From the IMG/VR virus record IMGVR_UViG_3300008217_000104, positions 1 through 23,231 of that record: a DNA stretch of 23,231 nucleotides, one strand, 5' to 3'. The stretch comes from a virus. The notes under the pieces were generated by a model, which had not been told where the DNA came from, did no database searches, and saw nothing but the letters and a program-made list of their open reading frames with translations. How positions within the stretch are numbered: the stretch's first letter is position 1; each line of letters begins with the position of its first letter. Position numbers and translations under genes: made by a program. Shown here one piece after another: positions 15,492 through 22,348 of this stretch.

Positions 15492-15716
15492 ATGGGATAC
15501 AACGACTGTAAAAAATGCAAAAGATTGATATCCAGGTATACCATTGACAGGGAGTCAAACGGTATAGTGAAAAACTATCAGTTCAAACTGTGTTGGGGAT
15601 GTGGATATTTTACAATATACCCTAACGTTCGTGATGATTTCACTGTTTCTGTCATGAGAGATCAATCATTAATAATTGATTTGATAGAGTCAGACCTGTT
15701 AAAACCAATTCTTTAA
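15492..15716 (+). CDS. Small zinc-ribbon protein, 74 aa
   Basis: The protein has CKKC near residues 6-9 and CWGC at 34-37, a two-knuckle zinc ribbon with a basic loop between (KRLISRYTIDRESNGIVKNY), followed by beta strands (GYFTIYPN) and a C-terminal helix (SLIIDLIESDLLK). This layout, ribbon plus short helical tail, resembles small archaeal zinc-ribbon transcription or translation accessory proteins, but no family is certain. The ATG is fixed by the TATA box at 15462-15469. It is divergent from the 144-aa gene, so both depend on the same short DNA. Confidence 0.7.
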   Translation: MGYNDCKKCKRLISRYTIDRESNGIVKNYQFKLCWGCGYFTIYPNVRDDFTVSVMRDQSLIIDLIESDLLKPIL

Positions 15717-15719
15717 ATA
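15712..15719 (+). promoter_or_regulatory. TATA-like box for the 102-aa gene
   Basis: TTTAAATA is centred 26-27 nt before the ATG at 15742 and overlaps the previous stop codon. ATATATAA at 15730-15737 is too close to the ATG. Confidence 0.5.
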
Positions 15720-15741
15720 ATTATTAATAATATATAAAGGT

Positions 15742-16050
15742 ATGGAATTAGACATATTGGGGGAAGTAATAGCAGGTGCAATATTATTCATAGTATCAGG
15801 CATATCAGCATATATGTATAAGTTCTTTAAAGACAGAAAAAAAATGATGTCAGACAATGAAGAGGCAATAGAGGCATTAAACGACAAAGTGGACGAATTA
15901 AATAGACGATGTAAGTATGACGCGTTAAGAATGCGAAAGGCCATAGTCATATTATCCAAACGTTTGGATAAAAAAAACAAGGAAATACATCCGGATATAG
16001 ACACGGCATTTGAGGAAGTAACAAAGGATATCCTGACTGACGATTACTAA
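15742..16050 (+). CDS. Membrane-anchored coiled-coil protein
   Basis: This 102-aa protein has one N-terminal transmembrane helix (about residues 6-28, LGEVIAGAILFIVSGISAYMY) followed by Lys/Arg residues that would keep the remainder in the cytoplasm, then a coiled coil (residues about 38-80, EEAIEALNDKVDELNRR ... VILSKRLDKK) and an acidic tail. Such single-span plus coiled-coil proteins in virus genomes are often holin/spanin-type or membrane-anchoring assembly factors. Archaeal viruses lack a common lysis gene, so this is speculative. It is followed by a second small membrane protein, which strengthens the idea of a membrane or lysis module. Confidence 0.7.
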   Translation: MELDILGEVIAGAILFIVSGISAYMYKFFKDRKKMMSDNEEAIEALNDKVDELNRRCKYDALRMRKAIVILSKRLDKKNKEIHPDIDTAFEEVTKDILTDDY

Positions 16051-16054
16051 AAAG

Positions 16055-16062
16055 TTTATATA
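16055..16062 (+). promoter_or_regulatory. TATA box for the two-helix membrane protein
   Basis: TTTATATA is centred 25-26 nt before the ATG at 16084, but only 20 nt before the ATG at 16078. By the spacing rule of this virus the second ATG is the start. Confidence 0.6.
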
Positions 16063-16083
16063 GGCAATTGGCGTGGAATGAGT

Positions 16084-16275
16084 ATGGTATTCGAACTAGC
16101 CGGTCGACTTAGATATCATGCTTTATGGGCATATACTGCAATCGTGCTACCTTCATTCCTATTGGATAAACTTCCAGTAACGGATATTCAAGGTTTGGCA
16201 GCAATATTGGCACCTATAGCACTGGTACTCGCAGCAGACGTGGCCAAAAACAGAAACACAGTCGCAACTTCTTAG
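16084..16275 (+). CDS. Small two-helix membrane protein (holin-like)
   Basis: The 63-aa protein has two hydrophobic helices, about residues 13-27 (HALWAYTAIVLPSFLL) and 36-52 (IQGLAAILAPIALVLAADVA), joined by a short polar turn with Pro, and a charged C-terminus (KNRNTVATS). The size and hairpin topology resemble small holins, which make holes in the membrane at lysis. Holin identification by sequence is weak, so I give only the resemblance. ATG 16084 is preferred over 16078 by TATA spacing, changing the protein by two residues. It follows another membrane protein and precedes a hairpin with a T-run. Confidence 0.68.
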   Translation: MVFELAGRLRYHALWAYTAIVLPSFLLDKLPVTDIQGLAAILAPIALVLAADVAKNRNTVATS

Positions 16276-16316
16276 ACGTTTTTGACAAATCTAAGAGGAG
16301 CTACTTATATTTTTTA
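16268..16316 (+). terminator. Hairpin and T-run after the membrane genes
   Basis: CTTCTTAGA (16268-16276) pairs with TCTAAGAGG (16290-16298), nine bp with one G-U, around a loop containing five T. A run of six T follows at 16310-16315. It sits between the membrane-protein stop and the protease promoter. Confidence 0.5.
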
Positions 16317-16324
16317 TAGATATT

Positions 16325-16332
16325 ATTATATA
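16325..16332 (+). promoter_or_regulatory. TATA box for the protease gene
   Basis: ATTATATA is centred 25-26 nt before the ATG at 16354, which selects that ATG over the upstream TTG at 16345. Confidence 0.62.
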
Positions 16333-16353
16333 TGATGAAAGATATTGTTAGTC

Positions 16354-18969
16354 ATGGTAGAACGATTGTTTTTTTCCAAACTGGTCACCAAAGATTTGAC
16401 AGCTATTGAAAGCTCTAGACGATTATTTGAAGGGGTGCTAACAGTTGAAATGAAAGACAGACAAGGCGAGATCACCGTACGTGACGAACTACTTAAGGTT
16501 CTACCTATTTGGATAGCAAGGGGAGGCCCTATAACAGACACACATTCCAACAGAGTTGTAGGTCAAGGAATAAATTTCGGTTCAACAACCGTAACAGACG
16601 AGAAGGGAAAATCATATCCTGCAATAACAATACAGGGTGAGATATACAGAGACTACGAACTTGACGACGAGATATGGAATGCAATAAAATCAGGCAAGTA
16701 TAAAGGACTTTCATTCGGAGGCGCTACTAAATCCAATAGAACCCCTATAATGCAGAAAGATGGATCAGTTGCATATTCCCTAAAGGATTTGGAACAATAT
16801 GAAGTAGCCGTATGTGAGGAACCAGCAGTACCGCTTGCATTAATTACCCAACATAATGAGATAGCAAAAGCCATGGCAGGAGAGACAAAAGACAGAGGAG
16901 ATGGCAAGATGTGTATAAGATGTGATAGATTTAAATGTTATGTAGATAAAGATTCACTTGTAAAAATTGAAGATGACGAGGATGAAAATACCCAAGTAAC
17001 CGTATTGGATGAATGGAAACATGAGAAACACCCAGATACGGACGGAAAAACAGAGGGTATTAGAACAACAAAAGGAGATGACACTTTTTCAGATAAAAAC
17101 GGCGCAAACTCACCAAACAAGGACGAGGATGCAGAGGCATTGGAAAACAATGTAGGAGAGCCACAGGAAAACGGGGCTACATATCATGGAACAGACAAGG
17201 CAGAAGATGATAAAGCAATGGATAAAGACGATGACGAGATGCTAGAAGAGGCAGACTTGGAAGAAGTAGAGAAAATATTACCAGCATTGGGTGCAGCAGC
17301 AGGTGCTATCGGTAGAGGCGCAGCAGGCGCTGCAAGAGGTGCAGCAGGCGCTGCAAGAAACGTAGGAGGTAAATTTGATGCAGCATTATGTGCAGGAGAA
17401 AAAATCATGAATCAAATAAATGAAGGAATAGGCTCTGCACAAGAATCAGGATTAGTATGTACATGTAGTTGTTCATTATCATCTTCAGATAAATCTCATG
17501 ACAGTATAGAATCAAAATATACAGAAGATGGAAAAGACCAGTATGGAAACAAAATGCCTAAGGTAATGAGAAAAAAACCTTCTGAAACAGACACTGCACA
17601 GGACAAACCTGGAACCAGACACGGTACACGTCAGACAGGTATGGGAGAAGTAAAACCAAGCACGTCTAATATGACTCCAGAACAATTAAAAAGAAGACAG
17701 GAAGGCAATTGGAACAAGCAATCAGGACCAAAGGTCGGAGGGAAAAAGATTAAACCTGGTCCAACCGTAACACATGATCATAAAACGGGCACAACTACCA
17801 TAGACAATTCAACCGCAAGAAGAGGATCACAAGGAAAGATAACAATCCCAACAGAGAGATATATCAGTAATTTCACTTCCAAAAGAAACGACATGAAACA
17901 GTCATTTGACCTGTTAAGACTATTATTCACAGTTAAAACAGGTAATGTTAATAAAATAGAAACACCAACAGATAAAGAACTTAGAATTGAATTGGATGAA
18001 GCAAGAGCAGTGGAATCTGGAAAGGTATCAAAACCTAAAGAAAAACCAGAAGCAGGAGAAACAGCACTGGCAAACCAATATTCAATGAGAAATACAGAAG
18101 CATGGAAGTCAGGAAACGACTACAACACATGTGAGGTAGTCAGGGAATATGACGACGAGGAAAAAACAAAAGCAACAGGAGACGCACCATATACAGAGCC
18201 AGGAAGGGGTGGTTTTGCAGGAAGAGAGCCAGGAAAGACATGTGATCATAACGAATCAACGTCTATTCATAACGTAAATCAGCCTAAACACGTAAACAGA
18301 CCGTATGAGGACGAGGATGCAGAGGCTTTGAAGAAAGGAATGTCAATGGTTGATATTAATAACAGAGATAACGCAGGAAGGTGTATTGGTGCAGCATGTG
18401 CCAAGAAACCAAAGGCCAAACAGCCACTTGCAGAACCAGGTACATATTTCTGTGAGGATTGTGGCAAAGAATCAGAATCTAGTCACGCAGCATCATTATC
18501 AGCAAACAAGAATGACAGGGCCATGACGGCAAATAACGCTGAAGATGGCATTAATGGAAAGATGAGACTTGATGACGATCCCCCAGCGGAGGCTCTAGAA
18601 AAAAATGAGAAAGTATATGATGGAAAAGACAGACCAGGACAAGTAACCAGGCCTAATGCTACAACCCAGGACGAAGATGGTGACTATCCTACAGATAAAA
18701 CAAAGGATACAGGTGTAATGGACCCAGGCAGTGGAGCCGGGGGAATTAGAACAGGATCTTCATATGACAATGCTCAACAAGATACAGGACAAAAGGACAA
18801 CCCACGCAAGGTAAAGGAAGAAGAGTATTCAGGAGAAGAAGACCGGGGGAATTTAAATGAAAAATACTCAGGAGAGGAGGACACCGTATCTGGATCATCA
18901 ACAGAGAATTATAATAAAGCATCAATAGAGTTAGCAAAACTGTTATTTGACCTAAAAAAGCACATTTAG
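16354..18969 (+). CDS. Prohead protease with long acidic repeat-bearing C-terminal region
   Basis: Residues 1-170 are an HK97/S78-type prohead maturation protease: FEGVLTVEMKDRQGE, then WIARGGPITDTHSN with likely catalytic His64, GLSFGG with likely catalytic Ser120, and YEVAVCEEPAVPLA near 150-163, the closing strand that carries the acidic residue. It processes scaffold and capsid proteins during prohead maturation. The remaining 700 residues are unusual: acidic, low-complexity, Gly/Ala-rich at about 309-335 (a 21-nt tandem repeat encodes it), with isolated Cys pairs (CIRC about 186, CTCSC about 368, CEDC about 700) and repeated DAEALE-type motifs. Leu-rich helical stretches (FDLLRLLF, ELAKLLFDLKKHI) suggest a scaffold or capsid-binding role, a fusion of protease and scaffold as in some tailed phages. 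At 871 aa it is far longer than the usual 200-300-aa enzymes. Confidence 0.85.
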   Translation: MVERLFFSKLVTKDLTAIESSRRLFEGVLTVEMKDRQGEITVRDELLKVLPIWIARGGPITDTHSNRVVGQGINFGSTTVTDEKGKSYPAITIQGEIYRDYELDDEIWNAIKSGKYKGLSFGGATKSNRTPIMQKDGSVAYSLKDLEQYEVAVCEEPAVPLALITQHNEIAKAMAGETKDRGDGKMCIRCDRFKCYVDKDSLVKIEDDEDENTQVTVLDEWKHEKHPDTDGKTEGIRTTKGDDTFSDKNGANSPNKDEDAEALENNVGEPQENGATYHGTDKAEDDKAMDKDDDEMLEEADLEEVEKILPALGAAAGAIGRGAAGAARGAAGAARNVGGKFDAALCAGEKIMNQINEGIGSAQESGLVCTCSCSLSSSDKSHDSIESKYTEDGKDQYGNKMPKVMRKKPSETDTAQDKPGTRHGTRQTGMGEVKPSTSNMTPEQLKRRQEGNWNKQSGPKVGGKKIKPGPTVTHDHKTGTTTIDNSTARRGSQGKITIPTERYISNFTSKRNDMKQSFDLLRLLFTVKTGNVNKIETPTDKELRIELDEARAVESGKVSKPKEKPEAGETALANQYSMRNTEAWKSGNDYNTCEVVREYDDEEKTKATGDAPYTEPGRGGFAGREPGKTCDHNESTSIHNVNQPKHVNRPYEDEDAEALKKGMSMVDINNRDNAGRCIGAACAKKPKAKQPLAEPGTYFCEDCGKESESSHAASLSANKNDRAMTANNAEDGINGKMRLDDDPPAEALEKNEKVYDGKDRPGQVTRPNATTQDEDGDYPTDKTKDTGVMDPGSGAGGIRTGSSYDNAQQDTGQKDNPRKVKEEEYSGEEDRGNLNEKYSGEEDTVSGSSTENYNKASIELAKLLFDLKKHI
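17121..17138 (+). repeat. 18-nt repeat in the protease gene, copy 1
   Basis: GGACGAGGATGCAGAGGC here recurs exactly at 18309-18326, encoding the same DEDAEA peptide in the acidic C-terminal region. Confidence 0.75.
17320..17361 (+). repeat. Tandem 21-nt repeat encoding a Gly/Ala hinge
   Basis: Two adjacent copies of a 21-nt unit beginning GCAGCAGGCGCTGCAAGA (17320-17340 and 17341-17361) encode AAGAARG and AAGAARN within a Gly/Ala/Arg-rich hinge or glycine-zipper-like helix of the protease tail. Confidence 0.75.
18309..18326 (+). repeat. 18-nt repeat in the protease gene, copy 2
   Basis: Second exact copy of GGACGAGGATGCAGAGGC (first at 17121-17138), about 1.2 kb downstream in the same frame. 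Confidence 0.75.
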
Positions 18970-18979
18970 ATAGATATCC

Positions 18980-18987
18980 TTATATAA
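18980..18987 (+). promoter_or_regulatory. TATA box for the scaffold and capsid genes
   Basis: CTTATATA is centred 31-32 nt before the ATG at 19015, a slightly longer spacing than elsewhere, implying a short leader of about 5 nt. A closer TATATAAA (18999-19006) is too near the start. Confidence 0.5.
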
Positions 18988-19014
18988 TTGTTTTTAGGTA
19001 TATAAAGTAACAAC

Positions 19015-19593
19015 ATGACTGACGAAAAAGAATATAAAGACGAGAAACAAGAAGACGAAAAAGAAGAGGAAAAAGTAGAGAAATCTGCATTTGACTCATC
19101 TTTACAAGCATTGACAGAAACCATCAAAGGATTCGACATCAATGGTCTTAAGGACGAAATCAAAGGTATCGGTGCAAAAGTCGATAGTTTTGAATCCAGA
19201 ATTAAAGCCATGGAAGAGCCAACTGACCTTCCGCTAAAACCAAAAGTTTCAGCAGAAGACGATATTGGTGCTAAAGTCAAAGTCCCAGATGATTATCAAA
19301 GCAATTCAAACCAAGCCGGACTCAAAGATTCCGACGAGGAAAATGCAAAAGAGACTGACAAAAACGGTCTTTCTATGCAAGAGAAAAGCTTAAGTCAATC
19401 TGAACAAGTCTTTTCTACAGAAACTCCAAGACCAGGTGCTGCACTTGAAACCGTAGAGAAATCTGCTGGTATTCAAATGAACGATGTGCTTAAGGCAGCT
19501 CGTGAAGCAGGACATGAAGATCTTGGATCAGTCGGCAGACGTATTCTGAAAGGAGAATTCGGTAGTCCAGAACAAGGTGAACAGCAATGGTAA
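19015..19593 (+). CDS. Scaffold-like acidic coiled-coil protein
   Basis: This 192-aa protein lies between the protease and capsid genes, the position of scaffold proteins. Its N-terminus is a Lys/Glu/Asp-rich helix (residues 1-25), then a coiled coil at about 30-65 (LTETIKGFDINGLKDEIKGI ... SFESRIKAMEE), an extended Asp/Ser-rich middle, and a C-terminal helical segment (about 150-190). VEKSA occurs twice, at residues 21-25 and 147-151, encoded by an identical 14-nt stretch. It has no Cys. Scaffold proteins direct capsid assembly and are removed or cut by the prohead protease; the VEKSA repeats would suit cleavage sites but this is unproven. The stop overlaps the capsid gene by 7 nt. Confidence 0.75.
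   Translation: MTDEKEYKDEKQEDEKEEEKVEKSAFDSSLQALTETIKGFDINGLKDEIKGIGAKVDSFESRIKAMEEPTDLPLKPKVSAEDDIGAKVKVPDDYQSNSNQAGLKDSDEENAKETDKNGLSMQEKSLSQSEQVFSTETPRPGAALETVEKSAGIQMNDVLKAAREAGHEDLGSVGRRILKGEFGSPEQGEQQW
19574..19579 (+). promoter_or_regulatory. Ribosome binding site for the capsid gene
   Basis: AGGTGA lies 7 nt before the capsid ATG (19587), inside the scaffold gene, matching the archaeal 16S 3' end. Confidence 0.55.
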
Positions 19594-20831
19594 AAATTCA
19601 AACAATTGATGAGCTAGAAGCTTTGTACTATGGTTACAACCGTAATACTCTTAGAAAGGCAGACGCACCTGTAACAACCAGTACAACTGGTACTTTCAAC
19701 GCAGTTTTCGGGGCATACGCATGGGCTCAATTAAATCTTGAAGCAAATGCATTTGGTATCTTACCAAAGTATCCTTGGGACAAAAGCGGTTGGAGGGTTA
19801 TAACAGCTAAAGCAGATAGTTTAACAACTAACCCCTGCTGTGTTGCTAATAACAATACCGCATTAGGTGGTACTACAGAAGGCGGCCTTATAACAGAAAC
19901 CATAAAACCAACACTTGCAGAAATTGATGTAAGACCAAAAACTGCTCAATTACCATTCAGTGCCTCAGAGGTAATGGAATGGCTTGCAACACACAGTAAA
20001 GACGACATTTGGGGAGGTCTAGGTTCACTTAGACTTTTCATGGCAGTTCAACACAAAGAACTGTTAAACAGAATGTTATTGACTGATGTTGAAGCAGGAG
20101 CAGCAGCAGCTTGTGCTGTCCATACTGGTACCCTTAACTGGGAATCACTAGACAGAATCATATCAAGCCAAACAGAAGCAAACTTACAAGGAGCTTGTTC
20201 AACAGACAACTATGATCCTTGGAAAGGAAGTTCTGGTGCTGCCATTGACAGAGACTGTGCTAGTACATTCGATTCAACTGTCGTATCCCCATCCGGTACC
20301 GTAGGTACTAATGGAATAATGACAGATGACGTACTAAGAACATTCCTTAGATCAATCCGTAAGAAAGCTGGTAAAGATCCAAACGTATTCCTCGGTTCCC
20401 ACGAAGTTTATTCCGAAGTACAAGGCTTATTCATGCCTTCAGTCCGTATTGCAAATCCATACGGTGAAGCATTGGTACAAGTCGATGTAAACGGTATCCA
20501 AACATTCAAAGGTACTGGTGTAGGTATACACGTAGACTCTATCTATGGAGTTCCATTCATTCCAACCAAAGATGCTCCAAGCAATGCTTGTGATGGGTCA
20601 GAAGTAGGAAGACTATTTGCATTAGATACATCTGATGCAGAAGGATATGGCTACCCAAGATTGGGAATTATGGTGTCTATTCCAACAGAATATTACGAAG
20701 CAACCCGTAGAAGTCCAGGTTACCCATTCATCAACAATGCATTTGTTGAGAAAGGTGTATTCAGAACTATGGGTGAAACCGTATGTAGAAGTTTCATCGC
20801 TCAAGGCAAGATTAGAGATATTAAACTTTAG
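19587..20831 (+). CDS. Major capsid protein, HK97-like
   Basis: The 414-aa protein follows the protease and scaffold genes and has the segment order of HK97-type capsid proteins: an N-terminal arm (about 1-55), a long strand-rich region with PKTAQLPFSASEVMEWLATH near 115-135 (spine-helix lead-in), helix LGSLRLFMAVQHKELLNRML (about 145-165), then FLRSIRKKAGKDPNVFLGSHEVYSEVQG, and an A-domain with VQVDVNGIQTFKGTGVGIHVD and YGVPFIPT. Seven Cys include the CC pair near residue 90. There is no long N-terminal delta domain, because the scaffold is a separate gene. It probably forms the icosahedral shell. A hairpin terminator follows, and the following genes have their own promoters. Confidence 0.85.
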   Translation: MVKIQTIDELEALYYGYNRNTLRKADAPVTTSTTGTFNAVFGAYAWAQLNLEANAFGILPKYPWDKSGWRVITAKADSLTTNPCCVANNNTALGGTTEGGLITETIKPTLAEIDVRPKTAQLPFSASEVMEWLATHSKDDIWGGLGSLRLFMAVQHKELLNRMLLTDVEAGAAAACAVHTGTLNWESLDRIISSQTEANLQGACSTDNYDPWKGSSGAAIDRDCASTFDSTVVSPSGTVGTNGIMTDDVLRTFLRSIRKKAGKDPNVFLGSHEVYSEVQGLFMPSVRIANPYGEALVQVDVNGIQTFKGTGVGIHVDSIYGVPFIPTKDAPSNACDGSEVGRLFALDTSDAEGYGYPRLGIMVSIPTEYYEATRRSPGYPFINNAFVEKGVFRTMGETVCRSFIAQGKIRDIKL

Positions 20832-20852
20832 TCGAACCACATTCGAACCAAC

Positions 20853-20887
20853 ATACTCTAATCTTTGGGTGATTAGGTATCTTTTTT
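20853..20887 (+). terminator. Hairpin terminator after the capsid gene
   Basis: ATAC-CTAATC (20853-20863) pairs with GATTAG-GTAT (20871-20880), ten bp with one bulged T, around a TTTGGGT loop, followed by C and six T (20882-20887). This resembles an intrinsic terminator and would separate capsid transcription from the downstream genes. Confidence 0.6.
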
Positions 20888-20916
20888 ATACTATATACTT
20901 TCAAGGGGACACTATA

Positions 20917-20924
20917 CTTATATA
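20917..20924 (+). promoter_or_regulatory. TATA box for the 131-aa gene
   Basis: CTTATATA is centred 25-26 nt before the ATG at 20946. Confidence 0.65.
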
Positions 20925-20945
20925 TCACCAAAACTACATTTATAT

Positions 20946-21341
20946 ATGGCTATTACAGTCGCAGTGGATGCAAACCAAGAAAAATTGGCAGGAAAAACTC
21001 TATCCGTACAATCTGAGTTGACATCAAGACTACTCTCAACAGTAGTAGATGTTACATTCGGAGCTTGTGATAATTACACAAGCTGTGGGGTTACAGTTGA
21101 CCTTTCACTGGGCGGTAGAGTTGACACAGTTATTGAAGCATCAATAATCTCAAATGACAAAGGTCTTCTACTTGAATACGTTGCCGGTACAACAGCAGCA
21201 AATGGTAAGATCAAGGCTTTTGGAGCAATTAAGGATGATCCAGCAGGTGTTGCTACCGACGCAGCAGCTCTAACAGAGCTTTCTAACGCATCAACCATTG
21301 TTAATTCAATGGGCATAAAGATTCGAGTAGTAGGTTTCTAG
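20946..21341 (+). CDS. Decoration-type protein, 131 aa
   Basis: This small strand-rich protein sits directly after the major capsid protein, between two hairpin-type terminators and with its own promoter, as expected for an abundant virion component. The N-terminus MAITVAVDANQEKLAGKTLSV leads into an alternation of strands (TVVDVTFG, GVTVDLSLGGRVDTVIEASI) and ends with an Ala/Asp-rich helix and a final strand MGIKIRVVGF. The size, single beta domain and location suggest a capsid decoration or stabilising protein, as in other HK97-type capsids. No family name is certain. Confidence 0.72.
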   Translation: MAITVAVDANQEKLAGKTLSVQSELTSRLLSTVVDVTFGACDNYTSCGVTVDLSLGGRVDTVIEASIISNDKGLLLEYVAGTTAANGKIKAFGAIKDDPAGVATDAAALTELSNASTIVNSMGIKIRVVGF

Positions 21342-21363
21342 TTAAACCTTTACTTATTTTTTT
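21332..21363 (+). terminator. Hairpin terminator after the 131-aa gene
   Basis: AGGTTT (21332-21337) pairs with AAACCT (21344-21349) around CTAGTT, which contains the stop codon, and is followed by seven T (21357-21363). Confidence 0.55.
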
Positions 21364-21372
21364 ATAATAAAC

Positions 21373-21380
21373 CTTATATA
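21373..21380 (+). promoter_or_regulatory. TATA box for the 91-aa gene
   Basis: CTTATATA is centred 25-26 nt before the ATG at 21402. ATATAAAC near the ATG is too close to serve. Confidence 0.65.
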
Positions 21381-21401
21381 TCTATTAATAGTTATATAAA
21401 C

Positions 21402-21677
21402 ATGGGCGATAAGAATAATATTTCTGAAACTGATGCTACCGATTTACTGGTAAAAACAGGTCACGGAATTCTGAAAGCCATTTATGTACAACCAGGAGAC
21501 AGAACTTGGATCATAAGAGACGGAACATCAGCAGCCGGTACAGCAGTTATGACAGTGGTTGCAAACGCAAACAATCATTTTGAGGCACCGTATATAAATC
21601 ACCCAATGAATTCAGGAATTTTTATAGATAACACAGTTGCAGGCGCATCTGGAACAATAGTACTAGTATTTGAATAA
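21402..21677 (+). CDS. Small virion-type beta protein, 91 aa
   Basis: The 91-aa protein is mostly beta: GHGILKAIYVQPGDRTWIIRDG, AVMTVVANANNHFEAPYINH, SGIFIDNTVAGASGTIVLVFE. The sequence TWIIRDGTSAAGT and the ending TIVLVFE resemble short phage head or tail-spike-associated beta proteins that bind on the virion surface, but no named family is certain. It has its own promoter and no ribosome site, and it lies between the decoration-type gene and the connector gene, so it is probably another head-surface protein. Confidence 0.68.
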   Translation: MGDKNNISETDATDLLVKTGHGILKAIYVQPGDRTWIIRDGTSAAGTAVMTVVANANNHFEAPYINHPMNSGIFIDNTVAGASGTIVLVFE

Positions 21678-21679
21678 AT

Positions 21680-21687
21680 CTTTATTA
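21680..21687 (+). promoter_or_regulatory. TATA-like box for the connector operon
   Basis: CTTTATTA is centred 26-27 nt before the ATG at 21710. The perfect TTATATAT at 21701 touches the ATG and cannot serve. Confidence 0.5.
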
Positions 21688-21709
21688 CTAACAAAATCAC
21701 TTATATATC

Positions 21710-22348
21710 ATGGCAACTTGTTATATTGATACATGTGACGTGGCAGATTTCCTCAGAATATCAATTACATGTGCAAGTAGTCCCAGTATAGCCCAGGTCG
21801 AAAAACTGATCAAAAGAGCAGAGGAAAAAATTGATCGAAGGACAGGACATACATATGGAAGAACAAAATCAACTCAAGAGATATATTCATTGCCATTATT
21901 ATATACGTTCGGATGGGGTACATTCATACCATTAAAACATAGGGAGGTAACTACCGTAGGATCTGCATGCACTGATCTATGTGCAGGTGCAGGAGACAAG
22001 ATAGAGATATGGAACGGTTCAAATGGACGATGGACATGTTATGTATCTGGAAATGATTCATATGAAGTAGAACCAATAAAGGGAGAACTTTATCTAAGGG
22101 GATTTATATTTTCAATATTAAGAGCAAATAGGGTAAAAATAACATACAGATATGGAAGTGCGACAGTACCAGATGATATAAAGGATGCGTGCCTAAAACT
22201 AACATGTATAGACTTAATCAGATCCTCAATCAAAATGGATGATCTTGAGTTCGGTGGCGCTATTAAGAAGGAGCAGGCCATGGGAGACTGGAAAGAAGAG
22301 ATAGACAATATCATCCACGACAGAGCAGAGGTGTTTGTCGTACCTTGA
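21710..22348 (+). CDS. Head-tail connector / head-completion protein
   Basis: The 212-aa protein has the arrangement of gp6/gp15-type head-completion proteins: an N-terminal DVADFLRISI segment, then helix SIAQVEKLIKRAEEKIDRRTGHTYG, a strand-rich middle (TFIPLKHREVTTVGSA, KIEIWNGSNGRWTCYV, GELYLRGFIF), then VKITYRYGSATVPDDIKDACLKLT and a C-terminal helix. The motif VEKLIxxAEExID is typical of these adaptors that sit under the portal. It carries eight Cys, unusually many for this family, mostly single. The next gene starts within its stop codon. Position after the capsid genes supports the assignment. Confidence 0.72.
   Translation: MATCYIDTCDVADFLRISITCASSPSIAQVEKLIKRAEEKIDRRTGHTYGRTKSTQEIYSLPLLYTFGWGTFIPLKHREVTTVGSACTDLCAGAGDKIEIWNGSNGRWTCYVSGNDSYEVEPIKGELYLRGFIFSILRANRVKITYRYGSATVPDDIKDACLKLTCIDLIRSSIKMDDLEFGGAIKKEQAMGDWKEEIDNIIHDRAEVFVVP

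Noticed and set aside
15730-15737. ATATATAA as the promoter of the 102-aa gene
   Set aside because: It is only about 8 nt before the ATG, too close for an archaeal TATA box; TTTAAATA at 15712-15719 has the correct distance.
20635-21021. A 128-aa open frame overlapping the capsid gene end and the following gap
   Set aside because: It is out of frame with the capsid gene, runs across the hairpin terminator and the promoter of the next gene, and has an unlikely composition (Ile, Tyr and Trp-rich).
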